A stretch of 5,951 nt of DNA from Anaerolineales bacterium (lineage in GTDB: Bacteria > Chloroflexota > Anaerolineae > B4-G1 > DUEL01): positions 1 to 5,951 of the forward strand of contig DQUX01000116.1 in assembly GCA_015662065.1 (NCBI GenBank), given 5' to 3'. The notes beneath the pieces were generated by a model. The model saw nothing but the letters and a program-made list of their open reading frames with translations, did no database searches and was not told where the DNA came from. This document shows, in pieces, positions 1-4,974 of the stretch. Made by a program: the position numbers and the translations under genes. Every line of letters starts with the position of its first letter. Positions within the stretch are counted from its first letter, which is position 1.

Positions 1-440
1 ACCAACTCCGGGATCCGCTGCCAGTGGGTCACCCGGGCCTGCCACTTGGTGATGGGCCGGAAGAGGCCCACCTGATCCAGCGACTGCATCGACCCCCGCT
101 CGGGGTAGGACTTCCAGGTCTGGTTCTGAGCGGTGAGCACCACCAGGGGGATGGAGTCGGCCCAGGCGGCGTAGACGCCGGGCACCAGGTCAGCGGCTCC
201 TGGCCCCACCGTGCCAATACAGACGCCGGGCTGGCCCGTTATGCGGGCGTACCCATCCGCCATATGGGCGGCGGCCTGCTCGTGGCGGGTCATGATGAAA
301 TCCAGCCCCGCCTCGTGGCCGAAGCGGCGGATACCGTCCAGAACGGGGCAGAGCTGCCCGCCGGGGATACCGAAGATGTACCGAACCCCCTCCTGAATCA
401 AACACTTGACCAGGAGATCAGCCCCCATCGTTCTACCCAT
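1..440 (-). CDS. Thiamine-diphosphate-dependent enzyme, acetolactate synthase superfamily (N-terminal part)
   Basis: Only the first 146 codons are present; the frame is still open at the window edge. They match the N-terminal pyrimidine-binding domain of the acetolactate synthase/pyruvate oxidase/decarboxylase superfamily, which uses thiamine diphosphate to make or break bonds next to a 2-oxo-acid carbonyl. Visible signatures are FGIPGGQ (residues 23-29), RHEQAAAHMADGYAR (52-66) with the likely catalytic Glu54 that activates the cofactor, GTVGPGAADL (76-85) and DSIPLVVLTAQ (95-105). The ATG at 440 is preceded by an AAGGAGGAGGAG ribosome binding site; a second in-frame ATG lies four codons in. 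The gene starts 33 bases after the mscS stop with no terminator between, so co-transcription is likely. The substrate cannot be read from this part: acetolactate synthase, sulfopyruvate or benzoylformate decarboxylase relatives and uncharacterised paralogues are all possible, so no symbol is given. The superfamily call is solid; the specific enzyme is unknown. Confidence 0.85.
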   Translation of the reverse strand, partial: MGRTMGADLLVKCLIQEGVRYIFGIPGGQLCPVLDGIRRFGHEAGLDFIMTRHEQAAAHMADGYARITGQPGVCIGTVGPGAADLVPGVYAAWADSIPLVVLTAQNQTWKSYPERGSMQSLDQVGLFRPITKWQARVTHWQRIPEL

Positions 441-473
441 CTCCTCCTCCTTGCCGCCTGTCTTCTCTCCCTG

Positions 474-1322
474 TCATCGCGTCTCCGCGTCCCCCTCGTC
501 CCTGCCCCCCACGCCCCGCACCCAGACCTCCTGCCGGGGGTAGGGCAGGGTGATGCCTTCCCTCTCGCAGGCAGCCAGAATCCGCCTCTGCAGCGCTCGG
601 GCGACCTCCCAGTGTTGCCCGGGCTGCGTCTTCACCATCACCCGCACCGTGACGGCCCAATCGCCCAGGCTAACCGGCCCCACCACCTGCGGCGGCTCCA
701 GGAGCAGTGGGGCGACCTCGGACTCCTGGGCGAACGTTTCGGCGACCCGTCCCAGGACGTCGAGGACCCGGTCTAGGTCCTCCTCATAGGCCACCCCCAC
801 CTCCACCAGCGCTCGCGACCACTCCTTGGTCATGTTGGAGACGATGCGCACCTCCCCGTTGGGGATGATGTGGAGGCGGCCCTGCACATCCCGCAGGTAG
901 GTGGCCCGCAGGGTAAGCCGCTCCACCCGGCCGGATATCTCTCCCACCTGAATGCTATCGCCGACGGCGTATTGGTTCTCGATCAGGATGAGGAGCCCAC
1001 CGATGAGGTCCTTGATCAGCGTCTGTGCCCCGAGGCCTACCGCAAGCCCCACGATGCCCACGCTGGTCAGCAGCGGGGTGACATCCACGCCGAAGCGGCT
1101 CAGGAGCATCATCAGAGCCAGGCCCATGATCAAAATGTTGACAGCCCACCGCAGGGCCTGGACGAGGGTCAGCAATTGTTGCTGTCGCTCTGGGTGAAGC
1201 TGTTCCGCCGAGCGGATGGCGCGTTGGGCGTACTTGTTCAGAAGTTGTGCGAGGACCAGCCCCAGGACGGCCAGAGCGACAATCAGCAGGCTGGTGATCA
1301 GAGGGGACGCGAACTCTTCCAC
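474..1322 (-). CDS. mscS: Small-conductance mechanosensitive ion channel, MscS family
   Basis: This 282-residue protein is an inner-membrane channel of the MscS family, which opens under membrane tension to release solutes during hypo-osmotic shock. Its length is close to that of classical E. coli-type MscS. Hydrophobic segments at about residues 8-28, 57-75 and 84-115 fit the three-helix core. The third carries the Gly/Ala-rich pore pattern VGLAVGLGAQ (91-100) followed by LIKDLIGGLLIL (102-113). The beta domain follows, with NQYAVGDSIQVG (116-127), GRVERLTLRAT (131-141) and IIPNGE (152-157), all family hallmarks, and then the alpha/beta C-terminal domain to about 268. The charged tail after 270 is lineage-specific. 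The start is GTG at 1322, with an AGGAGG-type ribosome binding site just upstream. The gene lies about 200 nt behind a strong promoter, leaving a long structured leader, and precedes the thiamine-diphosphate enzyme gene by 33 bases. The family is clear; gating properties and ion preference cannot be inferred. Confidence 0.93.
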   Translation of the reverse strand: MEEFASPLITSLLIVALAVLGLVLAQLLNKYAQRAIRSAEQLHPERQQQLLTLVQALRWAVNILIMGLALMMLLSRFGVDVTPLLTSVGIVGLAVGLGAQTLIKDLIGGLLILIENQYAVGDSIQVGEISGRVERLTLRATYLRDVQGRLHIIPNGEVRIVSNMTKEWSRALVEVGVAYEEDLDRVLDVLGRVAETFAQESEVAPLLLEPPQVVGPVSLGDWAVTVRVMVKTQPGQHWEVARALQRRILAACEREGITLPYPRQEVWVRGVGGRDEGDAETR

Positions 1323-1442
1323 GTGCTCCTCCTCGACGCTTTGGTGACCGGTGGGGGAGCAGCGTTTTCCCCCTGGAAACCTTGGGACCGGGCGCGAATC
1401 CGAGGTGTGTTTCCCTGGCCGACGCAGGTTCAGTATCAGTAC
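1323..1442 (-). promoter_or_regulatory. Distal part of the mscS 5' leader, including the ribosome binding site
   Basis: I see no coding region here. On the minus strand it holds a possible hairpin between 1373-1368 and 1358-1353 (GGGGGA pairing with TCCCCC). It also holds ACCGGTCA at 1352-1345, the same as part of the right arm of the upstream leader hairpin and complementary to its left arm. The AGGAGG Shine-Dalgarno of mscS follows. The copy of ACCGGTCA lies about 22 nt before the GTG start, so pairing with the upstream arm could affect access to the start site. That role is inference. Confidence 0.4.
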
Positions 1443-1521
1443 TTGAGAATTCTAGCTCCTGACCGGTCTGCGACCGGTCAGATCGGCGGGCCACAGACCC
1501 GCCTAGAGCGAGTTTTCTCAA
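1443..1521 (-). ncRNA. Structured RNA element at the 5' end of the mscS leader (candidate)
   Basis: Read on the minus strand from 1521, the approximate predicted transcript start, this 79-nt stretch folds by hand into one closed structure. TTGAGAA (1521-1515) pairs with TTCTCAA (1449-1443). After two A-A mismatches the helix resumes with CT/AG, skips one C-T mismatch and adds GCTC (1509-1506) with GAGC (1458-1455). This helix encloses two hairpins: GGCGGG/CCCGCC (1503-1498 with 1490-1485, 7-nt loop) and a perfect 10-bp stem CTGACCGGTC/GACCGGTCAG (1481-1472 with 1468-1459, 3-nt loop). The result is a three-way junction. No poly-U run follows, so it is not a simple terminator. I do not recognise it as a known riboswitch. 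The arms also contain the 8-bp palindrome GACCGGTC twice, centred 11 bp apart, so a protein operator in DNA is a competing reading. Confidence 0.45.
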
Positions 1522-1527
1522 CTACTG

Positions 1528-1556
1528 AGTATAGCGCATCGTCGTGCCGAAGTCAA
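1528..1556 (-). promoter_or_regulatory. Sigma70-type promoter for the mscS unit
   Basis: On the minus strand, TTGACT (1556-1551) and TATACT (1533-1528) are separated by exactly 17 bases. Each hexamer matches the housekeeping consensus at five of six positions. Transcription would begin near 1521, giving a leader of about 200 nt before the mscS GTG. No other promoter of this quality lies between here and mscS. Confidence 0.75.
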
Positions 1557-1697
1557 TTCGTGGGTTTCGCCCCCCCTCAAGTGCCACATCGCCTTCACCA
1601 CCCCCACCGACGAGCGAGCGCGGCCGGTGAGGATTGGAACCGCTGAGGCCGCTGAGTTCGTCGCTGAGAAGTCGAACAATATAGCAACAACACAAAA
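1557..1697. other. Non-coding spacer between the tRNA terminator and the mscS promoter
   Basis: No credible gene is seen. On the plus strand it contains three copies of the heptamer CGCTGAG (1641-1647, 1650-1656, 1662-1668), 9 and 12 bases apart. Next to them, minus-strand GGTTCCAATCC resembles a tRNA T-loop, but its flanks do not pair and no acceptor stem or anticodon arm can be built. The T-rich stretch at 1697-1687, read on the minus strand, belongs to the tRNA-Pro terminator. Confidence 0.5.
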
Positions 1698-1728
1698 CCC
1701 ACGGCCAGCCTTCTCGACCAGCCGTGGG
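1687..1728 (-). terminator. Intrinsic terminator of the tRNA-Pro gene
   Basis: On the minus strand, CCCACGGC (1728-1721) pairs with GCCGTGGG (1705-1698), and inner wobble pairs lengthen the stem. The hairpin is followed by TTTTGTGTTGT. It starts a few bases beyond the CCA end of the tRNA. On the plus strand the hairpin is followed by CTTTCTT, so weak termination in that direction is also possible. Confidence 0.7.
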
Positions 1729-1734
1729 CTTTCT

Positions 1735-1812
1735 TGGTCGGGGCGAGCGGATTTGAACCGCTGACCTCACGGACCCGAACCGTGCGCGCTGACCGGACTG
1801 CGCCACGCCCCG
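1735..1812 (-). tRNA. tRNA-Pro (anticodon CGG), CCA end encoded
   Basis: A complete cloverleaf can be drawn on the minus strand: acceptor stem CGGGGCG/CGCCCCG (1812-1806 with 1745-1739), D arm GCGC/GCGC with a loop containing GG, anticodon stem CACGG/CCGTG around the loop TTCGGGT, a five-base variable loop, and T arm AGCGG-TTCAAAT-CCGCT. The anticodon is CGG (1777-1775), reading the proline codon CCG. The C1-G72 pair with A73 also fits tRNA-Pro. The CCA end is encoded at 1737-1735. It has its own promoter about 6 bases upstream of the predicted start and its own terminator, so it is a single-gene unit. Confidence 0.95.
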
Positions 1813-1824
1813 ACAAGCAACCGT

Positions 1825-1852
1825 ATTATAGCCGATTCGAGCGATTTGGCAA
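1825..1852 (-). promoter_or_regulatory. Sigma70-type promoter of tRNA-Pro
   Basis: Minus-strand TTGCCA (1852-1847) and a perfect TATAAT (1830-1825) are separated by 16 bases. Initiation near 1818 leaves only about six bases before the mature tRNA 5' end, as expected for a stable RNA gene. Confidence 0.8.
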
Positions 1853-1871
1853 GGATCGATCCACGCCGGAG

Positions 1872-1901
1872 AAAAAAAGGCCCGGGGACGACCCGGGCCT
1901 T
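1872..1901 (-). terminator. Strong intrinsic terminator of the nfnAB operon
   Basis: On the minus strand AAGGCCCGGG (1901-1892) pairs perfectly with CCCGGGCCTT (1886-1877) around a five-base loop and is followed at once by a run of seven T (1878-1872). It lies about 20 bases after the nfnB stop and just before the tRNA-Pro promoter, so it insulates the two units. Confidence 0.95.
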
Positions 1902-1920
1902 CCATATCCCCTACGCCAAC

Positions 1921-3369
1921 CTACCAGGAAGCCTCCCCCATCAGAAAGCGGTGGATGTCCGCCGCGGCCCGCTTGCCGGCCCCCATCGCACTGACCACCG
2001 TCGCCGCCCCGGTGACCACGTCGCCACCGGCCCACACCCGCGGCTTCGTCGTCCGCCCCGTCTCCTGATCGGTGACCACCGTCCCCCACTTCGTCCGCTC
2101 CAACCCCTCGGCATCCACAAAGACCAGGGGGTTGGGGCTGGTGCCCAGGGCAAAGATGACCGTGTCTACCTCTATGTCGAACTCCGAGCCCTCAATCGGG
2201 ATGGGCCGCCGCCGACCGGATCCGTCCGGCTCCCCCAACTGCATGCGGATGCAGCGCATCCCGCAGACGTTGCCATGCTCGTCGCCGAAGATCTCCACCG
2301 GGTTGGTCAGAAAGTCGAAGATGACCCCCTCCTCCTCAGCGTGGTGGACCTCCTCGGCCCGCGCCGGGACCTCCGCCCGGGAGCGGCGGTAGACGATGTG
2401 GACCTCGCCGGGATTCTCGCCAGTCCCCTGGGCGCGCAGGGTCTGCAGGCGAAGGCTGCAGCGGGCGGCGTCCATCGCCACGTTCCCCGCCCCGACCACC
2501 GCCACCCTCTTCCCCACCTTGACCGGCGTGTCGTACTCAGGGAAGCGATACCCCTTCATCAGGTTGACCCGGGTGAGGAACTCATTGGCGCTCATGACGC
2601 CGTTGTAGTTGATGCCGGGGATGCGCAGGAAGGAGGGCAACCCCGCGCCGGTCCCCAGGAAGACGGCGTCGAACTTCTCCAGCAGTTCGTTCAGCGTGAG
2701 GGTGCGGCCGATGACGTGGTCGGTGCGGATCTCGATTCCCAGGCACTCCACCGCGTAGTCGATCTCCCCGTGGACCACGCTCTTGGGCAGCCGGAACTCG
2801 GGGATGCCGTAGGTCAGCACACCGCCGGGGGCATGGAGCGACTCAAAAATGGTGACCCCGTGCCCCTCCCGCCCCAGGTCCACCGCGCAGGTCAGCCCCG
2901 CCGGACCGGAGCCGACGATGGCGACCTTCTTGCCGCTAGGCTCGCAGCAATCCAGGGGACAGGTCCGCCGGGCCAGCTCGTAATCCCCCACGAACCGCTC
3001 CAGCCGCCCGATGGCGACCGGCTCCCCCTTCTTGGCCAGGACGCACTTGATCTCGCACTGCACCTCCTGCGGGCAGACCCGGCCGCAGATGGCCGGAAGG
3101 CCGTTCTTGACCTTCATCACCCGCACCGCCTCGATCATGTCCCCGTCCCGCAGGGCGCGGATGAACTGGGGGATGAGGACCTCCACCGGGCAGCCCTCGA
3201 CACACTCGGGCCGGGCACACTGCAGGCACCGTTCCGCCTCCCGACGGGCCAGCGCCTCGGTGAAGCCCAGGGCGACCTCGTCGAAATTCCCCCTCCGGAT
3301 CCCCGGGTCCTGCGCCGGCATCTCCTGCCGGGGGATCTGCATACGCTCGCGCTGCGTGAGATCAGACAC
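1921..3369 (-). CDS. nfnB: NfnB, large subunit of NADH-dependent reduced ferredoxin:NADP+ oxidoreductase
   Basis: This 482-residue flavoprotein resembles the glutamate synthase small chain and NfnB (NfnL). In the Nfn complex it holds the bifurcating FAD, binds NADP(H) and carries two 4Fe-4S clusters, splitting electrons from NADPH between ferredoxin and, through NfnA, NAD+. The N-terminal cluster region has Cys48, 51, 56, 60 (CLQCARPECVEGC) and Cys95, 99, 105, 109 (CGRVCPQEVQCEIKC); Glu102 sits where a carboxylate ligand is reported in this family. GSGPAG (153-158) binds FAD, GAGNVA (293-298) the nicotinamide nucleotide, and AGGDVVTGAATVV (447-459) is the C-terminal FAD motif. It starts with GTG on the base after the nfnA stop, its GGAGGT ribosome binding site lying inside nfnA, so translation is probably coupled. 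Length is near the usual 460-480. A glutamate synthase beta subunit is the alternative, but no large GltB subunit is nearby and nfnA is adjacent. Confidence 0.92.
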   Translation of the reverse strand: MSDLTQRERMQIPRQEMPAQDPGIRRGNFDEVALGFTEALARREAERCLQCARPECVEGCPVEVLIPQFIRALRDGDMIEAVRVMKVKNGLPAICGRVCPQEVQCEIKCVLAKKGEPVAIGRLERFVGDYELARRTCPLDCCEPSGKKVAIVGSGPAGLTCAVDLGREGHGVTIFESLHAPGGVLTYGIPEFRLPKSVVHGEIDYAVECLGIEIRTDHVIGRTLTLNELLEKFDAVFLGTGAGLPSFLRIPGINYNGVMSANEFLTRVNLMKGYRFPEYDTPVKVGKRVAVVGAGNVAMDAARCSLRLQTLRAQGTGENPGEVHIVYRRSRAEVPARAEEVHHAEEEGVIFDFLTNPVEIFGDEHGNVCGMRCIRMQLGEPDGSGRRRPIPIEGSEFDIEVDTVIFALGTSPNPLVFVDAEGLERTKWGTVVTDQETGRTTKPRVWAGGDVVTGAATVVSAMGAGKRAAADIHRFLMGEASW

Positions 3370-4233
3370 TTAGGCACCTCCCTCTCTCAACACCCCTTCC
3401 AGACGGCACTCGTGCTCCCACCGCTCCACCGCCAGCCGCTCCTCTTCTCGATAGAACTGCTGGCGGGCCAGCAGGTTGTCCCAGTCCACCTTGTGCGCGT
3501 CGAACTCCGGGCCGTCCACGCAGACGAACCGTGCCCCCTCCTCCAGAAGCACCCGGCAGCCACCGCACATACCGGTGCCGTCGATCATAATCGTGTTCAG
3601 GCTGACGATGGTCGGCACTTTGTACGGCTGAGTGGTCAGAGAGACAAACTTCATCATAATGCCCGGGCCGATGGCCCAGACCCGGGCGATCTCCCCCGGC
3701 CGCTCCTCCAACAGCTCCTTGAGCGGCTCCGTCACCAGGGCCTTGCGGCCGTGGGAACCGTCGTCGGTGCAGACGATCAACTCGTCCGAGACCGCCCGCA
3801 TCCGATCCTCCCAGAAGAGCAGGTCCTTGTTGCGGGCACCGATGATGGAGATGACGTAGTTCCCGGCCTCCTTGAGCGCCCGGGCGATGGGGAAGATCGG
3901 AGCGATGCCGACCCCGCCACCCACGCAGACCACCGTCCCGTAGTTCTCGATCTCGGTCGCATGGCCCAATGGACCGACAAAGGTAGCCAGTTCATCCCCG
4001 GCTTCCAGGGTGCCCAGGTGCATAGTGGACTTTCCCACCTCCTGGAAGATGAGGGTGATGGTGCCCGCCTCCCGGTCGTAGTCGGCCACCGTCAGGGGGA
4101 TCCGCTCGCCATATTCGTCTATGCGCACAATGACAAACTGCCCCGCTTTCGCCTTCCGGGCGACCTGGGGGGCCTTCACCACGATCAGTTTGGTGACGTC
4201 GCTCAGGACCTGCTTTTCTAAAATCGGGTACAC
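3370..4233 (-). CDS. nfnA: NfnA, small subunit of NADH-dependent reduced ferredoxin:NADP+ oxidoreductase
   Basis: This 287-residue protein belongs to the ferredoxin-NADP reductase/PyrK family and fits NfnA (NfnS), which binds NAD(H), one FAD and a 2Fe-2S cluster and passes the high-potential electron to NAD+. Visible parts are an N-terminal flavin-binding barrel with RIPLTVAD (44-51), the nucleotide-binding loop GGGVGIAP (105-112), and a C-terminal cluster site DGTGMCGGC (218-226) with Cys223, Cys226 and Cys238. The fourth position, cysteine in PyrK-type proteins, is Asp218 here; a 3-Cys/1-Asp cluster is the reported hallmark of NfnA. The GTG start at 4233 follows a near-perfect Shine-Dalgarno AAAGGAGGT (4247-4239). 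It is first in its operon, about 35 nt behind its promoter, and its TAA directly abuts the nfnB GTG. A SudB-type or dihydroorotate dehydrogenase electron-transfer subunit is less likely given the Asp ligand and the partner gene. Confidence 0.92.
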   Translation of the reverse strand: MYPILEKQVLSDVTKLIVVKAPQVARKAKAGQFVIVRIDEYGERIPLTVADYDREAGTITLIFQEVGKSTMHLGTLEAGDELATFVGPLGHATEIENYGTVVCVGGGVGIAPIFPIARALKEAGNYVISIIGARNKDLLFWEDRMRAVSDELIVCTDDGSHGRKALVTEPLKELLEERPGEIARVWAIGPGIMMKFVSLTTQPYKVPTIVSLNTIMIDGTGMCGGCRVLLEEGARFVCVDGPEFDAHKVDWDNLLARQQFYREEERLAVERWEHECRLEGVLREGGA

Positions 4234-4275
4234 CGCCGACCTCCTTTACGTTCTCCAGACTTCACCACCTTAGGA

Positions 4276-4304
4276 AGGATAGTGCAAAATCACCCCTGGG
4301 TCAA
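4276..4304 (-). promoter_or_regulatory. Sigma70-type promoter of nfnAB
   Basis: Minus-strand TTGACC (4304-4299) and TATCCT (4281-4276) are separated by exactly 17 bases. A start near 4269 would give a leader of about 35 nt carrying the strong nfnA ribosome binding site. The GC-rich dyad at 4312-4326 lies directly upstream of the -35 box and may be a regulator site. Confidence 0.75.
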
Positions 4305-4305
4305 G

Positions 4306-4331
4306 TGACACCCCTCCGTCGGAGGGATGAC
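4306..4331 (-). repeat. GC-rich dyad next to the nfnAB -35 box, possible operator
   Basis: CCCTCCG (4312-4318) and CGGAGGG (4320-4326) form a perfect 7-1-7 inverted repeat flanked by direct repeats of TGACA on the plus strand. It lies between the stop of the broken gene (4361) and the nfnAB -35 hexamer (4304-4299). As an activator or repressor site it would sit immediately upstream of the promoter. As a terminator for the upstream gene it is unconvincing, because no T run follows on the minus strand. Confidence 0.4.
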
Positions 4332-4360
4332 ATTCCTCAACGACAGAACTTATTGCTCCC

Positions 4361-4612
4361 TCACTCCTCCGGCCACATCACCCCCAGAAACCGGGCGTCG
4401 GAGGCCAGGAGCCGGATGGAGCTTCCATCCCTCCTCATCGCCAACAGGTCCCAACGGCTGAACACGTCATACCCGGTGCCGGTGAAGCGCTGAACGAGAA
4501 TCCGCTCCTCATCCACCCATCCCAGGACAGCCGGGTAGCCGACCTCCGTGTGGTAGATGACATCGGGAGAGGCAGAACCGTCGGAGGGGACGCAAAAGGA
4601 ATAAACCCCCGT
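4361..4612 (-). pseudogene. C-terminal fragment of a TolB/beta-propeller-like protein, no start of its own
   Basis: Read on the minus strand from 4612 to the TGA at 4361, this frame gives a sensible tail of about 83 residues, including VIYHTEVGYPAVLGWVDEE, YDVFSRWDLLAMRRDGSS and a last strand ending FLGVMWPEE. The alternation of beta strands with Asp-Gly turns resembles the last blades of TolB-like or WD40-type propellers. No start codon with a ribosome binding site is visible; upstream, this frame becomes Arg/Pro/Gly-rich text antiphase to the neighbouring reading. It can be translated only by frameshift from the gene overlapping it, so I treat it as a remnant. The propeller assignment rests on pattern only and is tentative. 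Confidence 0.5.
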
Positions 4613-4974
4613 CGGGGCGAAAAGGCACCACTCTCCGCCTGGTTGTGGGCGAAGGCGTACTCGACGGCCCGGCGCACCCGCTCGTCCCGCCCGTCCGCCC
4701 CCAGTTGGGCCAGGAAGAGCACCTGCCAGAGGGTGGCCCGATACTTGGAGGAGTAGCCCGGGCCGGGCTTGACCCAATATCCGTCGGGGTACTGGGCGTC
4801 CAGGATGGCGGGGACCGGACCGGTGCGCATCACTTTCGCCTGCGCGGCGATCACCTCGGGGTCGTCGGCGGGGCGGTCCAGGAGATCGCGCAGGGCGAAG
4901 AGCCTCGCGCCCGGGCTGGCGTCGTCGGGCTCCAGGAGCCATGGGAGCGGGTCGGCCTTCGGCCCGCCGTTCAC
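4435..4974 (-). pseudogene. Truncated squalene-cyclase/prenyltransferase-like (alpha-toroid) protein
   Basis: The first 119 codons look like a family of about 300-residue helical-toroid proteins seen often in Chloroflexota and sometimes mislabelled 'nitrogen fixation protein NifH'. Typical stretches are DPLPWLLEPDD (8-18), RLFALRDLLDRPADDPEV (24-41), GPVPAILDAQYPDGYW (52-67), SSKYRATLWQVLFLAQLGAD (75-94) and ERVRRAVEYAFAHNQAESG (98-116). Around 4618 the resemblance stops, and the remaining 60 codons in this frame are Ser/Pro/Arg-rich text typical of an out-of-phase reading, with a stop at 4435. A sensible beta-rich sequence continues in another frame. The GTG start at 4974 overlaps the GAF gene stop by four bases (GTGA) and follows GAGGAG, so it was probably translated by coupling. 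Function is unknown. I favour a truncated chimera; a sequencing error would fix the frame but not explain two unlike families. Confidence 0.6.
4578..4625. repeat. Imperfect tandem repeat at the chimera junction
   Basis: Two related units lie in tandem on the plus strand: CCGTCGGAGGGGACGCAAAAGG-like (4578-4599, CCGTCGG then AAAAGG) and a shorter one (4609-4625, CCGTCGGGGCG then AAAAGG). The second includes a small CCCC/GGGG hairpin (4607-4617). CCGTCGGAGGG occurs again, identically over 11 bases, at 4316-4326. The junction of the two gene fragments (4612-4618) lies inside the second unit. Confidence 0.5.

Noticed and set aside
24..776. A 250-codon plus-strand frame opposite the thiamine-diphosphate gene and mscS
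   Set aside because: It spans two antisense genes and their intergenic gap, is Pro/His/Leu-rich and resembles no known protein.
1459..1481. Resemblance of the leader hairpin to the tRNA-Pro D-arm region (CTGACCGG then CTGCG)
   Set aside because: The match is short, a perfect dyad explains the leader copy better, and the order of tRNA-like pieces is wrong for a duplicated tRNA gene.
1620..1650. Possible tRNA fragment with GGTTCCAATCC
   Set aside because: The flanking bases do not form a T stem and no acceptor, D or anticodon arm can be found around it.
1522..1905. A 127-codon minus-strand frame across the tRNA gene
   Set aside because: Its core (GVAQSGQRARFGSVRSAVQ) is the translation of the tRNA-Pro itself, a common annotation artefact; it also runs through the nfnAB and tRNA terminators.
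1846..4221. A 791-codon open frame on the plus strand opposite nfnA and nfnB
   Set aside because: It is the antisense of two clearly recognisable genes, has a His/Pro/Leu/Asp-rich composition typical of a mirror frame in GC-rich DNA, no ribosome binding site and no family resemblance.
4312..4326. The 7-bp dyad as an intrinsic terminator of the broken gene
   Set aside because: No T-rich run follows it on the minus strand and the predicted loop is too tight.
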